Positions 1 to 5,748 of a stretch of 5,748 nucleotides of DNA are shown here, one piece after another (position 1 is the stretch's first letter; each line of letters opens with the position of its first letter). Made by a program: the position numbers and the translations under genes. Below the pieces are notes generated by a model. That model did not search any database. It was given only the letters and a program-made list of their open reading frames with translations, and was not told where the DNA came from. The stretch covers positions 1 to 5,748 of the forward strand of contig MWAX01000069.1 of assembly GCA_002068775.1 (NCBI GenBank). The letters run 5' to 3'. The DNA comes from Actinobacteria bacterium ADurb.Bin346. GTDB lineage: Bacteria; Actinomycetota; Humimicrobiia; Humimicrobiales; Humimicrobiaceae.

Positions 1-693
1 AAAGACAATGTCTGCGGAATGCTTGTAAGCGGGGGATTTGACAGTTCGGGACGTCTTCCCCTCGATGTAAAAATCATGGATGAATTAGCAAAAGTGAAAG
101 AATTAAAAGCAGACAGTGTTAAAGTTATCATGCATCTTGGTTTTATAAATGCTGAAGAAATCAGGCTGCTGCAAAATTCTGCAATCGATGGCGTGCTTGT
201 CAATATTTTTTCAGACATGTATTCCATTAAAGAAGTTTACAATCTTAAGGGCTTGTCGCCACATGATTTTTATATGAATTTGAGAAATATTAAAAATGCC
301 GGAATAAAAGTAAGCCCGCATCTTATACTGGGGCTCGGGTGCCGGGGAAATATTGAAGGAGAGTTTATTTCAATTGATGAAATATCAAAAATCGGTACAG
401 ACTCTCTTGTGTTTGCAATTGAAAAAAAACTTACAAAAAATCATCGCAATGATTATAAAGAGGTCCGGATACAGGATATTGTCAGGCTGTATGAATATGC
501 AAGAAAATTAATGCCCCAAACCCCACTGGCTCTCGGATGTGCAAGGCCACCGGGCGCATTTTCCGAGGAACTTGAAATGGAACTTATAAAAAGAGGGATA
601 GATTCAATTGCTTTTCCATCGGAGAAAGCAATAGATTTTGCACAGGAAAACAATTTATCTTTTTGTTTTAAAGAGCAATGCTGCGCATTTTAG
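1..693 (+). CDS. Radical SAM protein, biotin-synthase-homolog type (5'-truncated, C-terminal 230 residues)
   Basis: The frame is open from base 1, so the gene begins before the window; the ATG at 19 is internal. What is visible is a TIM-barrel-like C-terminal part of a radical SAM enzyme: a CGMLVSGGFDSSGRLPLD stretch at the left edge (the GG...GR.PL motif typical of biotin-synthase homologs of the COG1856 kind), then HLGF, a SPHLILGLGCRG segment, a LGCARPPG segment and a C-terminus ending in paired cysteines (CCAF). The CxxxCxxC motif that binds the 4Fe-4S cluster is expected upstream and cannot be checked. From family knowledge, such proteins cleave S-adenosylmethionine to a deoxyadenosyl radical. 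I infer that this one may resemble LipS-type lipoyl synthase subunits, which fits the conserved-looking terminal Cys pair, but from this fragment the substrate is unproven. It ends with TAG, and the next gene seems to have its own promoter. Confident on family, weak on function. Confidence 0.8.
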   Translation, partial: KDNVCGMLVSGGFDSSGRLPLDVKIMDELAKVKELKADSVKVIMHLGFINAEEIRLLQNSAIDGVLVNIFSDMYSIKEVYNLKGLSPHDFYMNLRNIKNAGIKVSPHLILGLGCRGNIEGEFISIDEISKIGTDSLVFAIEKKLTKNHRNDYKEVRIQDIVRLYEYARKLMPQTPLALGCARPPGAFSEELEMELIKRGIDSIAFPSEKAIDFAQENNLSFCFKEQCCAF

Positions 694-699
694 GTGATT

Positions 700-708
700 T
701 GATATAAT
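700..708 (+). promoter_or_regulatory. Candidate extended -10 promoter for the DegV gene
   Basis: The sequence TGATATAAT starts 7 bases after the stop of the radical SAM gene. It combines a perfect TATAAT (703-708) with the TG of an extended -10 element at 700-701. No good -35 hexamer lies 16-18 bases upstream, which is tolerable for extended -10 promoters of the housekeeping sigma factor. Transcription would start near 715 and leave a leader of about 90 nt before the DegV start. This is inferred from sequence match only. Confidence 0.55.
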
Positions 709-791
709 ATTTGTGTAAGATTTATTATTTCACTGCGATTCATTCATGGCCTAAGCACAAAAATTTAGTGGCTGCATGCAACTTCAGCCGG

Positions 792-799
792 AAGGAGGT
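792..799 (+). promoter_or_regulatory. Strong ribosome binding site fixing the DegV start
   Basis: AAGGAGGT is a near-perfect Shine-Dalgarno sequence 7 bases before the ATG at 807. It decides the start: the frame stays open upstream to a TTG at 711, but that start has no ribosome binding site and would add 32 residues not expected in this family. A small 5-bp stem (GGCTG 770-774 with CAGCC 785-789) ends just before the site; it is short and its 10-base loop makes it a weak structure. Confidence 0.85.
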
Positions 800-806
800 T
801 AATTAC

Positions 807-1655
807 ATGGACAGGGTAAGCATTGTAACTGACAGTACTTCTGATATACCGCACTACATATACAAAGACTATGACCTGACAGTGATACCGCTAACTGTTT
901 TATTCGGAGGAAAAATCTACATTGATAATGGCTTTGATATTGAACCGGAAGAATTTTATAAAATGTTACAGCAGTCAACAGAAATGCCTGCAGCTTCACA
1001 GCCCACACCGGGAGTTTTCATAAATACATATAAAAAGCTTCTGGAAAATTCCGGGTGTGTGGTATCAGTCCATATTTCCAGCAAATTATCCGGCACAGTC
1101 AATTCAGCAAATCTTGCAGCAAAACAAGTCGGAGAAGACAAAGTTGCAGTTATCGATTCTGAAGTCGTTCACATGCATTGCGGGTTTCTGGCACTCAAAG
1201 CTGCAAAACTGGCAGGCCAGGGGGCATCGAGGGAAGACATCATTGAAGATATAAATAATTCAAGAAAAAAAATAAATGCTTTCTTTATTCCCAGGTCGAT
1301 GGAAAACCTTATAAAAGGCGGAAGGGTAAGTAAAATCAAGGGTAAAATGGCAACCCTTCTTGAAATAAAACCTATACTGACAATTAAGAATGGCGAGGTG
1401 TCATTATTTAAAAATACAAGGAAATGGGAACTTGCAAAAAAAGAAATGCTGAATATTATGGAGAGCAATATAAAAGGAAGTGGCGTCCTTACAGTGTCGA
1501 TAGGGCATGTTGCCGCAAGTGAAGAAGCAAATTATATGGAAGACCAGATAAAAAAAAGATTTAATCCAGGAAATATAGTGAGGACAAATATTGGTATTGT
1601 AGTGGGGTCCCATCTTGGAATAGGCGGGCTGGGAATTACTTTTTTTGAAGAGTGA
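807..1655 (+). CDS. DegV family fatty-acid-binding protein
   Basis: This 282-residue protein has the usual length of the DegV family, cytosolic two-domain proteins that bind a long-chain fatty acid; in Gram-positive bacteria, FakB members present fatty acids to the kinase FakA for phosphorylation. Visible hallmarks in order are TDST (8-11), SQPTPG (64-69), SSKLSGT (91-97, serines lining the lipid-carboxylate site), VIDSE (115-119), the ENLIKGGR segment (166-173), LLEIKPIL (184-191) and the closing GSHLGIGGLGITF (267-279). No signal peptide or membrane segment is seen. The start is set by the strong ribosome binding site at 792-799. No fakA-like kinase gene is present in the window, so a FakB role is possible but not shown. 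It is flanked by a candidate promoter before it and a 100-bp gap after it, so it may be transcribed alone. Family assignment is firm; the exact lipid is unknown. Confidence 0.93.
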   Translation: MDRVSIVTDSTSDIPHYIYKDYDLTVIPLTVLFGGKIYIDNGFDIEPEEFYKMLQQSTEMPAASQPTPGVFINTYKKLLENSGCVVSVHISSKLSGTVNSANLAAKQVGEDKVAVIDSEVVHMHCGFLALKAAKLAGQGASREDIIEDINNSRKKINAFFIPRSMENLIKGGRVSKIKGKMATLLEIKPILTIKNGEVSLFKNTRKWELAKKEMLNIMESNIKGSGVLTVSIGHVAASEEANYMEDQIKKRFNPGNIVRTNIGIVVGSHLGIGGLGITFFEE

Positions 1656-1674
1656 AAAGGCAAGTCAATATAAA
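1645..1674 (+). promoter_or_regulatory. Candidate promoter for the DUF89 gene
   Basis: TTGAAG (1645-1650) and TATAAA (1669-1674) are separated by 18 bases, matching the housekeeping -35/-10 pattern at 4 and 5 of 6 positions. The -35 box lies in the last codons of the DegV gene. Transcription would start near 1681, about 75 nt before the DUF89 start. The DNA is AT-rich, so chance matches are likely; the rest of the gap 1656-1755 shows no gene and no convincing hairpin terminator. Confidence 0.35.
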
Positions 1675-1755
1675 AGTGCAATCTGATGCGGTGAAAAAAT
1701 GCTAAAAAAGAAGTTATTGTGATTTTTCCGATTGTAAAGGAGTTAAAAAAATATT

Positions 1756-2637
1756 ATGAAAATATATCACGAATGTCTTCCGTGCCATTTGCGCACTGCT
1801 GTCAATTCTGTAATGACTATGACTGAAGATGAATCGATTATCTCAGAAGTGGTGGAAAAGTGCATGCAGACAGCTTCCCGTTTCCGCTCTTATGACAGCT
1901 TGCTTGAGATTTATTATGATATACAGAAAGTAGTAAAGGATGCTTTTCCGGGGATGGACCCGTTCAGCGAGCTCAAGCAGAATTTTAACAAGCTTTGCAT
2001 GGACAGCTTTGACGAATATATAAAAAAAATAAATGATTCTTCAGACAGGTTTGAAACAGCACTCAAGCTGTGCCTTGCCGGCAACAGCATAGATGTGATG
2101 CAGGGCATAAAAATGAACCATGATGTGCTTATCAAAGCAATAGAAAATGCCCTGAAGCAGCCGCTGAATAAGAAAGTAATGGAAAAATTAAAATCAGCGC
2201 TGCAAAAATCATCAAACATACTGTTTATTGGCGACAATGCCGGTGAAATAGTGTTTGACAGGATTTTTATTGATTATATAAACAGTGAATTTAATAAAGC
2301 AGGGCACATAACATATGCCGTCAGAGGCAGTGCAGCTTTAAATGATGTGACAATAAAAGATGCATTGATGGTGGGGATGGATAAATCAGCAAAAGTGATC
2401 ACTACAGGCATAGATATGCCTGCTGCTTACCTGCCTTACTGTTCAAAAGAGTTCAATGAGGCATACGATGCTGCTGACTGTATAATCTCCAAAGGGCAGG
2501 GAAATCTTGAAGCATTATTGGAGGAAAATAAAAATATTTTCTTTTTATTGAAAATAAAGTGCAATGTTATTGCAAAAATCCTTGACCATAAATATAAAGT
2601 GGATGAAGTAGTGATTGAAGCAAAAACCGCCAGTTAA
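1756..2637 (+). CDS. DUF89/ARMT1-like metal-dependent damage-control phosphatase
   Basis: This 293-residue protein matches the prokaryotic DUF89 family (damage-control phosphatase, ARMT1-like). Visible signatures are the N-terminal ECLPC (Cys7 and Cys10) typical of the CxxC subgroup, AGNSID (108-113), the metal-site motif GDNAGEIVFD (159-168), VRG then ND (189-191, 196-197), TGIDMP (217-222), SKGQGN (245-250) and the terminal LLKIKCNVIA segment (264-273). All the expected active-site positions appear intact. From family knowledge these enzymes use a divalent metal (Co, Ni, Mn or Mg) to remove phosphate from damaged or over-phosphorylated sugar metabolites; the physiological substrate here is unknown. 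The ATG is supported by the family's usual N-terminus just ahead of the first Cys. An AAAGGAG at 1736-1742 is the likely ribosome binding site, but its 13-base spacing is long. The next gene begins 37 bp downstream. Confidence 0.9.
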   Translation: MKIYHECLPCHLRTAVNSVMTMTEDESIISEVVEKCMQTASRFRSYDSLLEIYYDIQKVVKDAFPGMDPFSELKQNFNKLCMDSFDEYIKKINDSSDRFETALKLCLAGNSIDVMQGIKMNHDVLIKAIENALKQPLNKKVMEKLKSALQKSSNILFIGDNAGEIVFDRIFIDYINSEFNKAGHITYAVRGSAALNDVTIKDALMVGMDKSAKVITTGIDMPAAYLPYCSKEFNEAYDAADCIISKGQGNLEALLEENKNIFFLLKIKCNVIAKILDHKYKVDEVVIEAKTAS

Positions 2638-2643
2638 TATAAA
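2615..2643 (+). promoter_or_regulatory. Candidate promoter for the phosphoesterase / metal-transport cluster
   Basis: TTGAAG (2615-2620), 17 bases, then TATAAA (2638-2643) gives an optimally spaced housekeeping-type promoter across the end of the DUF89 gene. Both hexamers are identical to those of the candidate at 1645-1674. Transcription would begin near 2650 and leave about 25 nt before the phosphoesterase start. I saw no clear inverted repeat of the Zur or other Fur-family type overlapping it. The match is only suggestive in AT-rich DNA; read-through from the DUF89 gene is equally possible. Confidence 0.35.
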
Positions 2644-2674
2644 ATCTTTAAATAATATCACAGGAGAGTCATAA

Positions 2675-3169
2675 ATGAAGATAGGCATTATATCTGATAC
2701 CCATGATGATGGAATAAACTTAAAAAAAGTTGCCCGGATATTCAGGAATGAAAAGATCGAAGAAGTCTATCATTTAGGTGATTATGTTTCACCCCCGCTT
2801 ATAAAGATCCTTAAAGATTTCAGGCTGACTGGAATATTTGGAAACAGTGATGGAAACAGGACGGGGCTTATGGATGCATTCAATGAGATTGGAGGAAATC
2901 TGGCAGGTGATTTTGCAGCGATTGAAGCTGACGGGTTAAAAATTGCGCTTTACCATGGTGAATATCGCCAGATTTCTGAAGCGCTTGCAAAAAGCGGAAA
3001 TTATGATGCTGTGTTTTGCGGACATCTTCATAAATCAGAAAAGACATCATTTGGGAAAACACTTCTTTTAAGCCCTGGCTCAACCCATGGCTATCTGACA
3101 AGAGAAAGCAGTCCGACATTTGGCATATTTAATACACAGGATATGGAATTTGAAATCCTCAGCATATAA
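2675..3169 (+). CDS. YfcE/MJ0936-type metallophosphoesterase
   Basis: This 164-residue protein has the length and fold signature of the small YfcE/MJ0936 calcineurin-like phosphoesterases, which hydrolyse phosphodiesters (model substrates include bis-p-nitrophenyl phosphate and cyclic nucleotides) with two metal ions, often Mn or Ni. The metal-ligand motifs are complete: SDTH (Asp8, His10), HLGDYVS (Asp36), GNSDG (Asn57), YHGE (His94) and GHLHKS (His117, His119). The late SPGSTHGYLT segment corresponds to the NPGS...GYL region of MJ0936, with Ser in place of the usual Asn. It is cytosolic, with no signal sequence. The ATG follows AGGAG (2662-2666) by 8 bases. Its 3' end overlaps the TTG start of the metal-binding lipoprotein gene, which suggests translational coupling and co-transcription with the transporter. 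Its natural substrate is unknown. Confidence 0.92.
   Translation: MKIGIISDTHDDGINLKKVARIFRNEKIEEVYHLGDYVSPPLIKILKDFRLTGIFGNSDGNRTGLMDAFNEIGGNLAGDFAAIEADGLKIALYHGEYRQISEALAKSGNYDAVFCGHLHKSEKTSFGKTLLLSPGSTHGYLTRESSPTFGIFNTQDMEFEILSI
3138..3152 (+). promoter_or_regulatory. Ribosome binding site and TTG start of the substrate-binding protein
   Basis: AGGA (3138-3141) is followed after 8 bases by TTG (3150-3152), in frame with the transporter binding protein. This start yields an ordinary lipoprotein signal peptide, whereas the other in-frame TTG at 3120 lacks a ribosome binding site and would give an n-region about 24 residues long. There is no ATG before the hydrophobic core. The site lies inside the end of the phosphoesterase gene. 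Confidence 0.65.
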
Positions 3170-4157
3170 ACTCAAAACTGCCGTTAAAACAGCAACACTG
3201 CTAATAATTTCCTTAACTTTTTTGCTTATGCTCCCATCATGTAATGCGGAGCCGGCAACGGCAGGCAGTGATTCAACAAGCGGTGTTTTAACACCTTCTT
3301 TAAGAATTGTTACAAGTATAATCCCCACTGGAGAATTTATTAAAAAAATAGGCTCTGAAAGAGTGGAAGTGACCGTAATGGTGCCCGAGGGTGCCGATCC
3401 GCACATATATGAGCCCTCTCCAGGCCAGTTAAAAGCTCTCAGCGGGGCGCAGATCTATGCAAAACTTGGTTCCGGACTAGAATTTGAGATTGTATGGATG
3501 GATAAACTTATTTCTGTAAATCCCGGGATATTTGTACTCGACCTTTCAAAAGGCATTGACCCTATTTACGACAGCGAAGAGAAAAGCATCCGGGAAAATA
3601 ATCCTGCCGGAAACGAAAGCAGACAGCCGGTCGGCCGGGCAGAAAAAGACAGTCAAAATAATTTTAAAAAAGGGGCAGATCCCCACATATGGCTTTCCAT
3701 AAAGAACACAGAAATAATTGCCGAAAATATTTTTCACGCGCTGGCTGAAACAGACAGCGAAGGAGAATCCTATTACAGCAGTAATCTCGCAAGCTTTATA
3801 AAGGAACTTGAGGCTCTTGACTCTAAAATAAAATCCGGGCTGGCAGGTAAAATAAATAAAAAGTTTATTGTTTATCATCCTGCCTGGGAATATTTTGCAA
3901 AGGATTATGGGCTCACTCAGATAACAGTTGAAGTGCAGGGAAAAGAGCCCACTGGAAAAGAAATATCTTCAGTGATTTCCTTTGCAATAGAAAACAATAT
4001 AAAAGTCATATTTGCATCACCTCAGTTTAATCCTAAAAGTGCAGAAGTCATAGCGAAAGAGATCGGAGGGGTTGTAGTTTTTATTGATCCTCTTGCCCCT
4101 GATTATATGAAAAACATGGAAATTATATTAAAATCATTTCAGCAATACCTTCAATAA
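3150..4157 (+). CDS. znuA: Zn/Mn ABC transporter substrate-binding lipoprotein (cluster A-I, ZnuA/TroA-like)
   Basis: Numbered from the TTG start, this 335-residue protein has a Lys-rich n-region, a hydrophobic stretch (about 15-28) and a lipobox LPSC with Cys31, so it should be lipid-anchored outside the membrane. A linker of about 20 residues rich in Ser, Thr and Ala follows, then the binding domain. The four expected metal ligands are visible: His85 in GADPHIYEPSP, His179 in ADPHIW, His243 in YHPAWEYF and Asp313 in FIDPL. The loop between the first two ligand segments (about 137-175) is hydrophilic and charged but has no histidine, unlike the His-rich loop of typical ZnuA, so Zn versus Mn (or Fe) specificity is open. 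The SPQFNPKSAEVIAKEIGG segment resembles versions in archaea and anaerobes. The gene ends in tandem TAA stops and is followed 38 bp later by the ATPase gene. The start is inferred; the family assignment is firm. Confidence 0.9.
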   Translation: MKSSAYKLKTAVKTATLLIISLTFLLMLPSCNAEPATAGSDSTSGVLTPSLRIVTSIIPTGEFIKKIGSERVEVTVMVPEGADPHIYEPSPGQLKALSGAQIYAKLGSGLEFEIVWMDKLISVNPGIFVLDLSKGIDPIYDSEEKSIRENNPAGNESRQPVGRAEKDSQNNFKKGADPHIWLSIKNTEIIAENIFHALAETDSEGESYYSSNLASFIKELEALDSKIKSGLAGKINKKFIVYHPAWEYFAKDYGLTQITVEVQGKEPTGKEISSVISFAIENNIKVIFASPQFNPKSAEVIAKEIGGVVVFIDPLAPDYMKNMEIILKSFQQYLQ

Positions 4158-4195
4158 TAAACAAGTTAAAAACAAATCATGGTCAGGAGGAAAGC

Positions 4196-4969
4196 GTGCA
4201 GGAAAGCAGTAACTGCCGAAAACCGGTGATAGTAGAGGTCAAAGACGTTTCTTTTAATTATAATGGGCACACCGTTCTTGAAAAAATAAATTTTTCCATT
4301 TATGAAAATGATCTTATTGCTGTAATTGGCCCTAATGGAGGCGGTAAGACAACAATGATAAAGCTGATGCTTGGACTTTTAAAACCTTCAAGCGGAAGTA
4401 TAAAGTTTTTCGGCGATTTTCCGGAAAAAAGAAGGCGGCATGCAGGTTATCTTCCGCAAATAAGCGCAGTTGATTTTTCTTTTCCGGTGAGCGTGCGTGA
4501 AGCAGTTCTGATGGGCATTTATAAAGGCGCCGGCAAAAGGTACTCAAAACAGGACCATGCTGCAGTCGATAAAGCGCTGGACACCGCCGGTATATCAAAT
4601 CTTAAAAACAGGCATATAGGGATGCTTTCAGGCGGGCAGGTTCAGAGGATGCTGATTGCAAGAGCGCTTGTAAATGAGCCGGCACTGCTCCTGCTTGATG
4701 AGCCAATGTCAGGCATAGATCCTGAGATGCAGGCATCATTTTATGAATTGATTAAAAAATTAAATAAAAAAATGGCTATAGTCTTTGTCACGCATGATAT
4801 TGGAGTAATTGCAGAGTTTTTTGAAAAAGTCATCTGCCTGAACAGGAGGCTTTATTATCATGGACCGAAGGAAGGCAGCCTTGGAAAGCTGGAAGATACA
4901 TACGGATGTCCAGTGGAGCTTCTGGCGCATGGCACCCCGCACAGGGTGTTAAAGGAGCATCTGACTTAA
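4196..4969 (+). CDS. znuC: Zn/Mn ABC transporter ATP-binding protein
   Basis: This 257-residue nucleotide-binding subunit should energise metal import at the inner face of the membrane. All ABC ATPase motifs are intact: Walker A GPNGGGKTT (45-53), Q-loop Gln88 in YLPQ, signature LSGGQ (144-148), Walker B LLLLDEP (164-170) with catalytic Glu169, and the H-loop His200 in VTHD. The C-terminal tail with CPVELLAHGTPHRVL (238-252) is characteristic of the ZnuC/metal-chelate group and supports pairing with the flanking binding protein and permease. It starts with GTG, 5 bases after AGGAGG (4185-4190). Only one base separates its stop from the ATG of the permease gene, so the two are surely co-transcribed. 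The Gly-rich Walker A (GGGKTT rather than GSGKST) is common in this family. Confidence 0.95.
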   Translation: MQESSNCRKPVIVEVKDVSFNYNGHTVLEKINFSIYENDLIAVIGPNGGGKTTMIKLMLGLLKPSSGSIKFFGDFPEKRRRHAGYLPQISAVDFSFPVSVREAVLMGIYKGAGKRYSKQDHAAVDKALDTAGISNLKNRHIGMLSGGQVQRMLIARALVNEPALLLLDEPMSGIDPEMQASFYELIKKLNKKMAIVFVTHDIGVIAEFFEKVICLNRRLYYHGPKEGSLGKLEDTYGCPVELLAHGTPHRVLKEHLT

Positions 4970-4970
4970 G

Positions 4971-5748
4971 ATGGGTATATTTGAGTATGAATTCATGCGC
5001 AATGCATTGATTGCAGCAGTGCTTGTAAATATAGCCTGCGGAATCGTTGGTACTTATGTAGTGATTAAAAAGATTGTATTTATAAGCGGAGGTATTTCAC
5101 ACGCTGCTTTTGGAGGCATAGGGCTTGGATATTTTCTTGGGGTCAACCCGATACTTGTTGCCCTGCCATTCAGCATAGCCTCAGCTTTATCCATTGGAAT
5201 AATAAGCCGCAGGACAAAAATAAGTGAAGATACCGCTATTGGCATCATATGGTCACTCGGGATGGCTCTCGGCATTCTTTTTATTAATCTTACACCCGGA
5301 TATGCTCCTGACCTGTTCAGTTATCTCTTTGGAAATATCCTCACGGTGCCATTGTCTGATATTTATTTGATGCTTGGCCTTGACATTGCCATAATAATAA
5401 TTTCAGTATTTTTCTACAGGGAGTTTTTAGTGATCTCATTTGATGAAGAGTTTGCTGCTGTTACAGGGGTTGCTGTCAGGTTTTTCTACTTTCTTCTTTT
5501 ATGCCTGGTAGCCTTAAGCGTGGTAATTCTTATAAGGATTGCAGGCATAATACTTGTAATCGCGCTGCTGACAATACCTGCATCCATTTGCAGGTTATTT
5601 ACATATAATGTAAAAAAAATGATGCTTTATTCTGTAATAACTGGAATATTAATAACAGCGGCCGGACTTGTATTATCTTACTATCTTGATTTTTCTTCAG
5701 GAGCTGCAATTATTATTCTTGCTGCGATGGTGTTTTTTATAAGTTATC
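4971..5748 (+). CDS. znuB: Zn/Mn ABC transporter permease, ABC-3 family (3'-truncated)
   Basis: The frame is open from the ATG at 4971 to the right edge, giving 259 residues of a family usually around 265-290 long, so only the last few residues are missing. The protein is strongly hydrophobic with about eight or nine membrane segments (roughly 10-32, 42-58, 60-78, 88-107, 131-149, 172-190, 191-208, 217-238, 243-259). Family landmarks are FMRNALIAAVLV near the start, FISGGISHAAFGGIGLG (37-53), ISFDEEFAAVTGV (155-167, the cytosolic loop that contacts the ATPase) and LLTIPA (199-204). It forms the membrane channel for the ATPase and the lipoprotein encoded just upstream. The likely ribosome binding site AAAGGAG (4951-4957) lies inside the ATPase gene 13 bases from the ATG; an internal ATG at 4995 is less likely because the preceding residues fit the family. 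Confidence 0.93.
   Translation, partial: MGIFEYEFMRNALIAAVLVNIACGIVGTYVVIKKIVFISGGISHAAFGGIGLGYFLGVNPILVALPFSIASALSIGIISRRTKISEDTAIGIIWSLGMALGILFINLTPGYAPDLFSYLFGNILTVPLSDIYLMLGLDIAIIIISVFFYREFLVISFDEEFAAVTGVAVRFFYFLLLCLVALSVVILIRIAGIILVIALLTIPASICRLFTYNVKKMMLYSVITGILITAAGLVLSYYLDFSSGAAIIILAAMVFFISY

Noticed and set aside
711..806. N-terminal extension of the DegV protein from a TTG at 711
   Set aside because: It has no ribosome binding site, overlaps the region just after the TATAAT element, and the family N-terminus begins exactly at the ATG at 807 behind a near-perfect ribosome binding site.
1689..1730. Possible terminator hairpin after degV (CGG plus A-run against T-run plus CCG)
   Set aside because: Pairing is mostly A-T, interrupted, with a loop over 20 bases and no following U-tract.
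2636..2660. Possible Zur/Fur-type operator before the phosphoesterase gene
   Set aside because: The region is just AT-rich; the only palindrome is TTTAAA, and no extended inverted repeat is present.
3120..3149. Earlier TTG start (3120) for the substrate-binding lipoprotein
   Set aside because: No ribosome binding site precedes it and it would give a signal-peptide n-region of about 24 residues; the TTG at 3150 with AGGA upstream gives a normal lipoprotein signal.
5054..5275. Open frame on the - strand within the permease gene
   Set aside because: It lies wholly opposite a well-supported membrane protein gene and has no recognisable domain or ribosome binding site; other antisense frames in the window fail for the same reason.

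Overview
The window is a compact stretch of a low-GC, AT-biased bacterial chromosome. Seven genes all lie on the + strand, and there is no gap over about 120 bases. The DegV-family gene, the strong AGGAGG-type ribosome binding sites, the GTG and TTG starts, and the heavy use of ATA, AGG and AGA codons suggest an anaerobic, Gram-positive-like (Clostridia or related deep-branching) bacterium. Several proteins (the biotin-synthase-like radical SAM protein, the DUF89 protein, the MJ0936-like phosphoesterase) have close relatives in archaea and anaerobes. I cannot assign a taxon from sequence alone.

Layout. (1) Bases 1-693 hold the 3' part of a radical SAM gene of the biotin-synthase-homolog type; its cluster-binding CxxxCxxC lies off the left edge. 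(2) A candidate extended -10 promoter (700-708) and a leader of about 90 nt precede a DegV fatty-acid-binding protein (807-1655). (3) A 100-bp gap with a candidate promoter leads to a DUF89/ARMT1-like damage-control phosphatase (1756-2637). (4) A second, very similar candidate promoter precedes a tight cluster: a YfcE/MJ0936-type metallophosphoesterase (2675-3169), then a complete metal-uptake ABC transporter made of a substrate-binding lipoprotein (3150-4157, TTG start overlapping the previous gene), an ATPase (4196-4969, GTG start) and a permease (4971 to beyond the right edge, cut off near its C-terminus).

How the genes may work together. The last four genes look like one transcription unit for Zn/Mn uptake, with a metal-dependent phosphoesterase translated just ahead of the binding protein. 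The DUF89 protein upstream is also a metal-dependent phosphatase, so two metallophosphatases sit directly before a metal importer. DegV (fatty-acid binding) and the radical SAM protein (possibly lipoyl-synthase-related) appear to be independent housekeeping neighbours.

I found no RNA gene, mobile element, CRISPR array, strong repeat or convincing intrinsic terminator. Nothing here is clearly an undescribed system. The most interesting points are the possible LipS-type radical SAM protein, the overlapping TTG start that links the phosphoesterase to the binding protein, and the uncertain metal specificity of the transporter.
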